DNA of 64,000 nucleotides from Allofranklinella schreckenbergeri (GTDB lineage Bacteria > Pseudomonadota > Gammaproteobacteria > Burkholderiales > Burkholderiaceae_C). The notes under the pieces are model-generated. The model saw only the letters and a list, made by a program, of their open reading frames with translations, was not told the DNA's origin and did not search any database. Made by a program: the position numbers and the translations under genes. The stretch's first letter is position 1; the number at the start of each line of letters is the position of its first letter. The stretch covers positions 62,001 to 126,000 of the forward strand of contig NZ_RDQM01000001.1 in assembly GCF_003703475.1 (NCBI RefSeq), read 5' to 3'. Of the stretch, positions 46,058-54,520 are shown one piece after another.

Positions 46058-46822
46058 TCAGCGCGCCCCAGGCAACCGCCCCGCATCGGCCACCACCACA
46101 CGGCGCGCGCCGTTGAAGCGCGATTGCCAATAGGCTTTTTCCATGCTCTCGACACGGATGCGCGAGCCAGCGCGCGGCGAGTGGATGAAGCGCCCCTCGC
46201 CAATGTAAATACCCACGTGGCTGTATTGGCGGCGCATGGTGTTGAAGAACACCAGATCGCCGGGCTTGAGCTCGGATTTGCTGATCTTCGTGGTCGCATG
46301 CGCCTGCTCCACGGCGCGGCGCGGCAAGCGCAGGCCCACGGAGCGCTCGTACAAAGAGAGCACGAAGCCGCTGCAATCAAAGCCGCCTTCCATCGAGCTT
46401 TTGCCATAGGAATAGGGCTTGCCCAAATACCCCATGGCCGTGAGCACCACGTCGGACATCATCAACGTCTGCTCATCAAACAGGCGATTCTGGGCTTTGC
46501 CGCCCAAGCCATAGCTGCTCTGCCCTTGCTCCAGCGCGTAATTAGGCTGCTGCGGCAGCGCCAAGGCTTCGGGCTGGCCCGCTTCAGGCAGGCGGCGGTT
46601 GGTGAACAGCAACTGCCGCGCACCCATGAAATGGCCCAAGGCGTCAGCACTGCCCACATCTGCGCCCTGCGCTGGCGCTGCACGGCTTGCGATAAAGCCG
46701 CTCAACGCATCGCCCGCTTCGCTCCCAGGGCTGGCCTGCGCGGCGGAGAACACAAGGGGCAATGCCATGCCCACACAGAGCGAGCCCAAAAGCGACCGAG
46801 GGATAAAGCGATAGCGATTCAT
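46058..46822 (-). CDS. C40-family (NlpC/P60) peptidoglycan hydrolase
   Basis: The 254-residue protein has a signal peptide (GSLCVGMALPLVFSAAQA), an N-terminal region of about 100 residues without a recognised domain, and an NlpC/P60 cysteine peptidase domain. The catalytic Cys is in GGFDCSGFVLSLY and the His in QYSHVGIYIGEGRFIHSP. It probably cleaves peptidoglycan stem peptides in the periplasm. No lipobox is present. The gap between it and dnaQ (45874-46057) has no supported gene. Confidence 0.9.
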   Translation of the reverse strand: MNRYRFIPRSLLGSLCVGMALPLVFSAAQASPGSEAGDALSGFIASRAAPAQGADVGSADALGHFMGARQLLFTNRRLPEAGQPEALALPQQPNYALEQGQSSYGLGGKAQNRLFDEQTLMMSDVVLTAMGYLGKPYSYGKSSMEGGFDCSGFVLSLYERSVGLRLPRRAVEQAHATTKISKSELKPGDLVFFNTMRRQYSHVGIYIGEGRFIHSPRAGSRIRVESMEKAYWQSRFNGARRVVVADAGRLPGAR

Positions 46823-47193
46823 GAATCAAGCGTTGCACAGCAGCTAAACAAAGAGGCGAGGAGTTTCGCGTAAGTCCTTGATTTTGGCAAGAACTATAGC
46901 CTCTCCATCGCCCCGGCGCAGAAGCGTTGCATTTGAACACAAATACTTCAGCTTGCACACAAAGAAAATGTAAATGCCATTGCTTTCTCACAAAGACTCC
47001 TTGGCGCAGCGCTTGAACCCCCAAATAATTACAAATCATCAAGCAACAAAAAATACATTTTTTGGCAAATACATAAATAGTTCAATTTTCTTATGATTTA
47101 GATAATCGAAGTATTGTGCCAAACTGTTCTAAGATCGCCGCCCTCACCGACTGCAAAACCCGCCCATTCACACAAACCGACAGGAGACACCCC
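46823..47193. other. Divergent intergenic region with repeat R9
   Basis: A 371-bp AT-rich gap between two divergent genes. It should contain both promoters. The only structured element seen is repeat copy R9. I find no gene in it. Confidence 0.5.
47026..47106 (+). repeat. TCGGCA palindromic element, copy R9
   Basis: The arms are AATTACAAATCATCAAGCAA and, on the other strand, TTATCTAAATCATAAGAAAA, both with AAATCAT rather than AAATCAA. The core TTTTTTGGCAAATAC has T for C in TTTCGGCA. This is the only copy between two gene 5' ends rather than after a stop codon. Confidence 0.78.
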
Positions 47194-47799
47194 ATGCTCA
47201 TGCACGCCGAAGATGCCCAACTGGTACTGGTGGACTACCAAACACGGCTCATGCCCGTCATTGCCCAAGGCGAGCAGGCGCTGGCCAATGCCGTGCTGCT
47301 GGGCAAGCTGGCCGCGCTGTTTGACGTGCCCTGCTGGGGCACCGAGCAAAACCCCACGCGGCTGGGGCCCAACGCGCCCGAGGTCAAGGCGCTGTGCCGT
47401 CAGACGATTTCCAAAATGCACTTTGGCGCCTGTGCCGAACCGGCCCTGGTCGAAGCGCTGCGCCCCGCCCCGCCCGCGCCCAGCGGCAATGCGCGCAGCC
47501 TGCCCAAGCATTTGCAAAAGCCGCGCGTGCAAGCGCCGGTGCGCGAGCAAATCGTCATCGCGGGCTGCGAGGCGCATGTTTGCCTGCTGCAAACGGCGCT
47601 GGGTTTGCTGGAGGAGGAGTTCGAGGTTTGGGTGGTCACCGATGCATGCAGCTCGCGCACCGAGCGTAACCGCGACGCCGCTTTTGACCGCCTGGCCGCC
47701 GCTGGCGCCGAGCTGGTGACGACTGAAATGGTGGCCTTTGAATGGTGCGCCTCGGCCGAGAACCCGCGCTTCAAGGAGATGCTGGCGCTGGTCAAGTAA
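47194..47799 (+). CDS. Isochorismatase-family cysteine hydrolase
   Basis: The 201-residue protein has the isochorismatase-like fold with the catalytic triad visible: Asp in LVLVDYQTRL, Lys in ISKMHFGAC and Cys in IAGCEAHVCLLQTA. A small insertion (RPAPPAPSGNARSLPKHLQK) precedes the Cys strand. Family members hydrolyse amides, nicotinamide, isochorismate or ureido compounds; the substrate is undecided. ATG 47194 follows CAGGAGA at a good distance; the longer frame to 47116 is unlikely. Repeats R9 and R10 flank the gene. Confidence 0.87.
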   Translation: MLMHAEDAQLVLVDYQTRLMPVIAQGEQALANAVLLGKLAALFDVPCWGTEQNPTRLGPNAPEVKALCRQTISKMHFGACAEPALVEALRPAPPAPSGNARSLPKHLQKPRVQAPVREQIVIAGCEAHVCLLQTALGLLEEEFEVWVVTDACSSRTERNRDAAFDRLAAAGAELVTTEMVAFEWCASAENPRFKEMLALVK

Positions 47800-48188
47800 G
47801 CGCTTGCGCCAAGCCTTCAGCGCCTGTGCCAGGTGCAGTGCGGCATCGGCGCCGCACCTGGCCAAACGATCAAAACAAATCAAAGTGAAATCAATTTCAA
47901 TACCATCATGCCAAAACACGGCATTTTTGTTTCTTTTTGATTTGCAATAAAAACAGGCGGCGCACCACAATCGCCCAGCACGGCGCTGCGCCGCCAGGCT
48001 TTGGCCCTGCCCGGGCAGGCCGCGAAAGCAGGAATTGGGCTTTTCCCGCTTCAAGACCCCTGCTCCAGCCTGCACAATGGCGCCCTTTGCGAACAAGGTG
48101 GTGGGTTGCCGCCCAAAGCGGGAGCGCTGTTCCGAGCCTTGATGCCAGCGGGCAGCGGCTTGCCCAGCCCCAGCCAAAACGAGATCAC
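47800..48188. other. Intergenic region between hydrolase gene and tctB
   Basis: Contains a bulged 12-bp hairpin (47828-47862) shortly after the hydrolase stop, repeat R10, and about 230 bp of GC-rich DNA without a supported gene. A solute-binding tctC gene, which often precedes tctB, is not present, and I could not identify a remnant. Confidence 0.5.
47871..47951 (-). repeat. TCGGCA palindromic element, copy R10
   Basis: Read on the minus strand the arms are TTATTGCAAATCAAAAAGAA and CAAAACAAATCAAAGTGAAA. The core is TGTTTTGGCATGAT with T for C. ATGCC and GGCAT form the internal stem. Confidence 0.83.
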
Positions 48189-48211
48189 AGCGCGCCCTGG
48201 CGCGCTTTTTT
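48189..48211 (+). terminator. Terminator-like hairpin before tctB
   Basis: GCGCGC at 48190-48195 pairs with 48200-48205 around a 4-nt loop, followed by TTTTTT (48206-48211). The ribosome binding site CAGGAG and ATG of tctB follow within 16 nt. It is 390 bp beyond the previous gene, so it may be a leader attenuator. Confidence 0.6.
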
Positions 48212-48226
48212 CAGGAGATTTAACGC

Positions 48227-48721
48227 ATGTTGATAAAAAGCCAGAAAGACTTTTTCTCCGGCTTGCTGTTCACCACTATCGGCGTGGTTTTTGGCATAGG
48301 CGCCAAGAGCTACACCATCGGCACGGCCGCGCGCATGGGGCCGGGCTACTTTCCCCTGATGCTGAGCGTGTTGCTCGCGGGCATGGGGGTGCTCATCATG
48401 CTTTCGGCCATTTTGCGCAGGCATCGCCCGCTCAATGGCGACCCCATCGGCCCCTGGGCCTGGCGGCCGCTGTTTTACATCCTGGCGGCCAACTTCGCTT
48501 TCGGCATTTTGCTGGTGGGCCTGCCCGCGCTGGGGATTCCGTCTTTTGGCCTGATGGTGGCCATTTATGCGCTGGTGCTCATCAGTGGCCGCGCCGCTTT
48601 CAATGCGTCGCTCAAATCCAGCCTGATCCTGGCCACGGTGCTGGCGGTGGGCAGCTACGTGGTGTTTATCAAGAGCTTGGGCCTGGTGCTGCCAGTCTGG
48701 CCCAGCTTCCTGGTCGGTTAA
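48227..48721 (+). CDS. tctB: Tripartite tricarboxylate transporter small membrane subunit TctB
   Basis: TctB is the small four-helix membrane subunit of TTT carriers, which import carboxylates delivered by a periplasmic TctC protein. The 164-residue protein has the family start (KSQKDFFSGLLFTTIGVVFGI) with AARMGPGYFP and four hydrophobic segments. ATG 48227 follows CAGGAG. tctA follows after 12 nt. No tctC lies beside the pair, so the substrate cannot be inferred. Confidence 0.9.
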   Translation: MLIKSQKDFFSGLLFTTIGVVFGIGAKSYTIGTAARMGPGYFPLMLSVLLAGMGVLIMLSAILRRHRPLNGDPIGPWAWRPLFYILAANFAFGILLVGLPALGIPSFGLMVAIYALVLISGRAAFNASLKSSLILATVLAVGSYVVFIKSLGLVLPVWPSFLVG

Positions 48722-48733
48722 GAAGGGGCGCGC

Positions 48734-50248
48734 ATGTCTGAAATGCTTTCCAATCTGGCGCTGGGTTTCGAAGTCGCCTTCACGCTGCAAAACCTGCTGT
48801 ATGCCCTGGTGGGCTGTTTGCTGGGCACGCTCATTGGCGTGCTGCCGGGCCTGGGGCCGGTGCCCACGATTGCCATGCTGCTGCCCATCACGTATGGGCT
48901 GGAGCCGGTGTCGGCGCTGATCATGCTGGCGGGGATTTATTACGGCGCGCAGTACGGCGGCTCCACCACGGCGATTTTGGTCAACCTGCCGGGCGAGTCG
49001 GCCGCGGTGGTGACGGTGATCGACGGCTACCAAATGGCCAAAAAAGGCCGCGCCGGCCCGGCCTTGGCCGCTGCGGGCATTGGCTCCTTCATCGCGGGTT
49101 GCTTTGGCACTTTGTGGATTGCCGCGTTTGCCGTGCCGCTGACCAAGGTGGCCTTCATGTTCGGCCCGGCCGAGTATTTCTCGCTGATGGTGCTGGGCCT
49201 GATTGGCGCGGTGGTGCTGGCCTCTGGCTCGCTGCTCAAAGCCTTGGCGATGATTGTGCTGGGCTTGTTGCTGGGCATGGTGGGCACGGATGTGACTTCG
49301 GGCGTGCCGCGTTATTCGCTGGGCATCCCCGAGCTGACCGATGGCCTGAGCTTTGTCGTCATCGCCATGGGCGTGTTCGGCTATGGCGAAATCATCGCCA
49401 ACCTTTCGCACCCGCCCGAGCAGCGCGATGTGATGACCACCAAGGTCGAGGGCCTGATGCCCACGCCCGATGACTTCAAGCTGATGATGCCCGCCATCCT
49501 GCGCGGCACCATGCTGGGCTCCATGCTGGGCATCCTGCCCGGCGGCGGGGCCATGCTCTCGTCGTTTGCCTCCTACACGCTGGAGAAGAAAACCCGCCTG
49601 CGCCCGGGCGAAGTGCCCTTTGGTCAGGGCAACATCCGCGGCGTGGCCGCGCCCGAATCGGCCAACAACGCTGGCTCGCAAGCCTCGTTCATCCCGCTGC
49701 TGACGCTGGGCATCCCGCCCAACGCCGTGATGGCGCTGATGGTGGGGGCCATGACCATCCACAACATCCAGCCCGGCCCCGAGGTGATGACCAGCAACCC
49801 CGAGCTGTTCTGGGGCCTGATCGCCTCGATGTGGATTGGCAACGCCATGCTCATCATCCTCAACCTGCCGATGATCGGCGTGTGGATCAAGCTGCTGACC
49901 GTGCCCTACAACTGGCTGTTCCCCTCCATCGTGCTGTTTTGCGCGCTGGGCGTGTACACCACCAACAACAACGTGTTCGATATCTGGATGGTGGGCATCT
50001 TCGGCTTCATCGGCTATTTGTTCCACAAGCTCGCGGTCGAGCCAGCGCCGCTGCTGCTGGCCTTCATCCTGGGGCCGATGATGGAGGAATACCTGCGCCG
50101 CGCCCTGCTGCTCTCGCGCGGGGATTGGTCGGTGCTGGTCACGCGGCCCATCTCGGCGGGGCTGCTCATCGCGGCCGCCATCTTGCTGGTCATCGTGCTC
50201 ATGCCAGCCGTGCGCAGCAAGCGCGAAGAAGCGTTTGTGGAGGATTGA
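48734..50248 (+). CDS. tctA: Tripartite tricarboxylate transporter large membrane subunit TctA
   Basis: TctA is the 12-helix permease of the TTT family. The 504-residue protein has the conserved GTLIGVLPGLGPVPTIAMLL region, YYGAQYGGSTTAILVNLPGE, and the second half-repeat GILPGGGAMLSSFASY with NNAGSQASFIPLLTLGIPPN. Length and motifs match the family. It is probably co-transcribed with tctB. Repeat R11 lies 50 nt after the stop. Confidence 0.93.
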   Translation: MSEMLSNLALGFEVAFTLQNLLYALVGCLLGTLIGVLPGLGPVPTIAMLLPITYGLEPVSALIMLAGIYYGAQYGGSTTAILVNLPGESAAVVTVIDGYQMAKKGRAGPALAAAGIGSFIAGCFGTLWIAAFAVPLTKVAFMFGPAEYFSLMVLGLIGAVVLASGSLLKALAMIVLGLLLGMVGTDVTSGVPRYSLGIPELTDGLSFVVIAMGVFGYGEIIANLSHPPEQRDVMTTKVEGLMPTPDDFKLMMPAILRGTMLGSMLGILPGGGAMLSSFASYTLEKKTRLRPGEVPFGQGNIRGVAAPESANNAGSQASFIPLLTLGIPPNAVMALMVGAMTIHNIQPGPEVMTSNPELFWGLIASMWIGNAMLIILNLPMIGVWIKLLTVPYNWLFPSIVLFCALGVYTTNNNVFDIWMVGIFGFIGYLFHKLAVEPAPLLLAFILGPMMEEYLRRALLLSRGDWSVLVTRPISAGLLIAAAILLVIVLMPAVRSKREEAFVED

Positions 50249-50298
50249 TCCGCCCGCCCCCCACCACCTCATAAGCCGCCCGCCAGGCAGCTTTTCTT

Positions 50299-50390
50299 CA
50301 ATTTACATATCAAACGAAAAACCAAAAACCGTTTTCGGCAACATGGGTGGGAAGTTTTGAAATCCAATCCATCGTTTGATTTGTAATCGT
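50299..50390 (+). repeat. TCGGCA palindromic element, copy R11
   Basis: The arms are ATTTACATATCAAACGAAAA and, on the other strand, CGATTACAAATCAAACGATG. Both carry CAAACGA where other copies have CAAAAGG, a matched change. The core is TTTTCGGCAACAT. The copy is longer than average because of a GC-rich insert GGGTGGG after the core. Confidence 0.87.
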
Positions 50391-50418
50391 AATTTGCCAA
50401 CCACACAAAGGAATCCCC

Positions 50419-51243
50419 ATGCAACTGGGCATTGAAGGCCGCTGGGCCTTGGTCTGCGGCGCCAGCGCCGGGCTGGGCTTGGGCTGCGCCCAAGCGCTGC
50501 TGGCCGAAGGCGTACACCTCGTCATCAACGCGCGCGGCGCGCAGCGGCTGGAGCAAACCGCTCAGGCCCTGCGCCAGCGCGCCCAGGCCCAGGCGCAAGC
50601 CACGGGCCAGCCCGCACCTCAGGTGCTTACCGTCGCCGCCGACATCACCGCCGAGCAAGGCCGCGCCCAGGCGCTGGCCGTGCCCGGCGGGCCGGGGGCG
50701 GATTTCGACATCCTCGTCACCAACGCGGGCGGGCCGCCGCCGGGCGATTTCCGCGAGTGGGGCCAGGCCCAATGGCAAGCCGCCCTGCAAGCCAACATGC
50801 TCACCCCCATCGCGCTCATCACCGCCGTCGTCGATGGCATGGCCGCGCGCGGCTTCGGGCGCATCGTCAATATCACCTCCAGCGCCGTCAAAGCGCCCAT
50901 CGATGTGCTGGGCCTGTCCAACGGCGCGCGCAGCGGGCTGACGGGCTTTGTCGCCGGGCTGGCGCGCTCGGGCATCGCGCGCCAGGGCGTGACCATCAAC
51001 AACCTGCTGCCCGGCAAGTTCGACACCGACCGCCTGCGCGCCACCTTCGCCGCCCAAGCCGAGAAAAACCACACCAGCGCCGAAGCCATGCGCCAGCGCC
51101 AGATCGACAGCATCCCCGCCGCCCGCCTGGGCCAAGCCGACGAATTCGGCGCCGCCTGCGCCTTTTTGTGCAGCCAGCAGGCGGGCTACATCACCGGCCA
51201 GAACTGGCTGATCGACGGCGGCGCTTATCCCGGCACGTTCTGA
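50419..51243 (+). CDS. SDR-family oxidoreductase lacking the canonical Tyr-Lys pair
   Basis: The 274-residue protein has the short-chain dehydrogenase fold with the cofactor motif GASAGLGLGCAQAL, NAGGPPPGDF and SSAVKAPIDVLGLSNGARSGLTGF. Where active SDRs have YxxxK there is LSNGAR, so both the catalytic Tyr and Lys are absent. This matches a known subgroup of FabG-like SDRs with an altered active site rather than a damaged gene, since the frame is otherwise intact. Substrate unknown. ATG 50419 follows AAAGGAA; an HCCA isomerase gene follows 19 nt downstream. Confidence 0.86.
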   Translation: MQLGIEGRWALVCGASAGLGLGCAQALLAEGVHLVINARGAQRLEQTAQALRQRAQAQAQATGQPAPQVLTVAADITAEQGRAQALAVPGGPGADFDILVTNAGGPPPGDFREWGQAQWQAALQANMLTPIALITAVVDGMAARGFGRIVNITSSAVKAPIDVLGLSNGARSGLTGFVAGLARSGIARQGVTINNLLPGKFDTDRLRATFAAQAEKNHTSAEAMRQRQIDSIPAARLGQADEFGAACAFLCSQQAGYITGQNWLIDGGAYPGTF

Positions 51244-51262
51244 AAACCAGCCAGCACACACC

Positions 51263-51904
51263 ATGAACCCCGCTGCCATCGACTTCTACCTCGACTTCGC
51301 CTCGCCCTACGCCTGCCTGGCCTTCGACGCGCTTCCCCAGGCGCTGCAAGGCTGCGCCTGGCGTGTGCGCTATATCCCCGTGGCGCTGGGCGGGCTGTTC
51401 AAGGCGCACGGGCAGACCTCGCCCGCCGCCATTCCCGCCAAGCACGACTGGATTCGCCGCCACACGCTTTGGCTGGCCCGCCAAGGCCAGCAGGCTGGCG
51501 CGCAAGACGGCCTGCCGCCCTTCGCCTGGCCCGAAGTGCACCCCTTCAACAGCCTGGGCCTGGCGCGCCTGGCGCTGGCGTGCAGCCTGGACGGCAGCAT
51601 CAACCGCTACACGGCGGAGACGATTTTTCACCACGTCTGGCGCACCGGAGGCGCCCCCGCACTGGATGCCCAGCGCCTGGCCGCGCTGGAAGAAGCCCTG
51701 CAAGCGCAGCTTCGCCCCGCCTTCCCCCTGGGCAGCGAGGCCAACAAAAACCGCCTGCGCGAGAACACCGAGCAAGCCCAGCGCGCCGGCGTTTTCGGCG
51801 TGCCCAGCTACGTCATCAACGCTCAGATGCTCTGGGGGCTGGACGCTCTGCCCATGCTGCGCGAGCTGGCCGAGCGCGCGCCCCAAGCGCCAACGCCGGT
51901 GTAA
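51263..51904 (+). CDS. 2-hydroxychromene-2-carboxylate isomerase family, DsbA-like
   Basis: The 213-residue protein has the thioredoxin-fold HCCA isomerase layout. It starts FYLDFASPYACLAF with the catalytic Ser (SPY where DsbA has CxxC), then a helical insertion, and ends GVFGVPSYVINAQMLWGLD. Such enzymes use glutathione in naphthalene-type degradation, but many family members in proteobacteria have unknown substrates. The gene lies 19 nt after the SDR gene on the same strand, so a shared pathway is likely. Confidence 0.88.
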   Translation: MNPAAIDFYLDFASPYACLAFDALPQALQGCAWRVRYIPVALGGLFKAHGQTSPAAIPAKHDWIRRHTLWLARQGQQAGAQDGLPPFAWPEVHPFNSLGLARLALACSLDGSINRYTAETIFHHVWRTGGAPALDAQRLAALEEALQAQLRPAFPLGSEANKNRLRENTEQAQRAGVFGVPSYVINAQMLWGLDALPMLRELAERAPQAPTPV

Positions 51905-51987
51905 ATCCCTGCGCCCCATCCCGGCGTGGCCGTCCCAACGCCAAACCCATTCGGCCCGCCAGCACGCGCACCCAACTTCAAAATCAG

Positions 51988-52071
51988 AAAATTACAATTC
52001 AAAAAGAAAAATTATTGCCATGTTTTGGCAACATATTCAATAAACAAAAAATACCTTGATTTATAAAAAAG
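51988..52071 (+). repeat. TCGGCA palindromic element, copy R12
   Basis: Lies between two convergent genes. The arms are AATTACAATTCAAAAAGAAA and, on the other strand, TTTTTATAAATCAAGGTATT. The core is TGTTTTGGCAACAT with TTGCC and GGCAA forming an internal stem. No GC-rich terminator is seen at this junction. Confidence 0.83.
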
Positions 52072-52096
52072 AAACCGCACTCGCCCACCCCTTGCG

Positions 52097-52621
52097 CTAC
52101 CCGCCCGCATAACTCTCCAGCGCAATGCGGGCGACGACGGCCACTTGCTCGCCCACCGCTTCTTCAAACTCCCGCTCCGCCTGCACCACCGAGCGCTTGA
52201 ACGCCCCCAGCCAATGCAAGCCGGTGTCGGTAAACACCACACGCACCGCGCGGCGATCGGCCGGATCGCTTTCGCGGCGCACCAGGCCCCAGGCTTCGCA
52301 TTGATCGACCAAATCGGCCATCGCCTGCTTGCTCATGCCCGCGCGCTTGGCCAGCGTGGTGATGCGGTCGCCGCGCAGCGACAAATGCCGCGTGATGTGG
52401 ATGTGCGCGGCGCTGACCTTGTTGCGCGCCGCCAGGTTCGACAGCGCCAGCGGCACCTGCGCATCGTGCGCCATCAGGTGCAGCACGCGCTCGTCAAAAC
52501 GACGCATGGCATGGCCCAGCAGGCGGCCCAGGTGGGTTTGACGCCAAACGTCTTCGGGCGGAGGCACGCCGCTGATGGCGGCATCCTCCCAAGGCACGGG
52601 GATGGGGGCGATCTCTTGCAT
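52097..52621 (-). CDS. MarR-family transcriptional regulator
   Basis: The 174-residue protein has a MarR winged helix: recognition region RITTLAKRAGMSKQAMADLVDQCEAWGLVRR and the wing DPADRRAVRVVFTDTG with the typical D-x-R. Most MarR proteins repress their own promoter and respond to small phenolic ligands. Start is uncertain: ATG 52621 (MQEIAPIPVPWED) is used here, ATG 52645 is an alternative with AAGG close by. It is divergent from recA, and a palindrome suited to a MarR dimer lies between them. Confidence 0.87.
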   Translation of the reverse strand: MQEIAPIPVPWEDAAISGVPPPEDVWRQTHLGRLLGHAMRRFDERVLHLMAHDAQVPLALSNLAARNKVSAAHIHITRHLSLRGDRITTLAKRAGMSKQAMADLVDQCEAWGLVRRESDPADRRAVRVVFTDTGLHWLGAFKRSVVQAEREFEEAVGEQVAVVARIALESYAGG

Positions 52622-52662
52622 AGGGCCGCGATGATAGGGGGCCATGCCTTGGCTGCCGCAGC

Positions 52663-52681
52663 TAGTCAATCAAACTGACTA
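52663..52681. promoter_or_regulatory. Palindromic operator candidate between marR and recA
   Basis: TAGTCAATCAAACTGACTA has perfect 6-bp arms (TAGTCA and TGACTA) around a 7-bp spacer. It lies upstream of both divergent genes. The size and symmetry fit a MarR dimer site. No CTG-N10-CAG type LexA box is visible anywhere between 52622 and 52778. Confidence 0.55.
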
Positions 52682-52778
52682 TAAAAACCGAGGATGCAAA
52701 TCCAATCCCCCCTACACTTGCCGCCAGCGGCGCCAAAGCGCGCCTTTGACCATGGATTTCACCTCAGGAACTACACGC

Positions 52779-53860
<1,082 letters not shown>

Positions 53861-53861
<1 letters not shown>

Positions 53862-54418
53862 TGCCCCCACCCACCGAAGGCCAGCCCCCCGGCGCACGCC
53901 GCACCCGCCCCCAGCCCAGCTTGCAGGCGCGCGCCCTGCAAGCGCTGGCGCGGCGCGAATACACATTCAGCGAACTGCGCCAAAAGCTCAGCCCCCATGC
54001 CCCGGATGCGCACGCGCAAGCCCATCTGGACGCACTGCTGGCCAACTTGCAGCGCAAAGGCCTGCTCAGCGACGAGCGCGCCGCCGCCTCGCTGGCGCGA
54101 CAAAAAGCCAGCCGCTACGGCAACGCCCGCATCCGCCAGGATTTGAGGGCCAAAGGCGTGGACGCCGACACCATCAACGCCACGCTGGCCGAGCAAGACG
54201 ATGAATGGGCGCGCGCGCAAGCCGTCTGGCGCGCGCGCTTTGGCGCCCACGCCCCGCAAGCAATGGATGAGGAAGCAGCCCCCACCACCCCCGAGCAACG
54301 CCGCGCCGCCTGGCAAGCACGCCAGAAGCAACAAGCCAAGCAAGCGCGCTTCATGCTCAGCCGTGGCTTTGCGCCCGATCTCGTGCGCAGACTGATGGAT
54401 GGCGAGGCAGATGCTTGA
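53861..54418 (+). CDS. recX: Recombination regulatory protein RecX
   Basis: RecX limits RecA filament growth. The 185-residue protein has the all-helical RecX repeats: LQARALQALARREYTFSELRQKL, LLANLQRKGLLSDERAAASL, and a third with KQARFMLSRGFAPDLVRRLM. An insertion rich in Ala, Gln and Glu (about residues 125-150) lengthens it. The ATG shares one base with the recA stop codon (TGATG), so the two are translationally coupled. Repeat R13 follows 18 nt after the stop. Confidence 0.94.
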
Positions 54419-54435
54419 AACGGCGCACCCAAGAC

Positions 54436-54518
54436 AAATTACAAATCAAAAGAAAAATCACTATATAACCATCAAGCCGAAAAATATTGGTATTTTTTCT
54501 TTTTGATTAATCAATAAG
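54436..54518 (-). repeat. TCGGCA palindromic element, copy R13
   Basis: Lies between convergent recX and comM, 3 nt from the comM stop. Read on the minus strand the arms are TTATTGATTAATCAAAAAGA and AATTACAAATCAAAAGAAAA. The core is TTTTTCGGCTTGATGG. No other terminator is visible here. Confidence 0.87.
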
Positions 54519-54520
54519 CC

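Noticed and set aside
48185-50272. Minus-strand open frame of 695 codons opposite tctBA
   Set aside because: Gln/His/Arg-rich translation without any recognisable domain; a shadow of two well-supported membrane protein genes.
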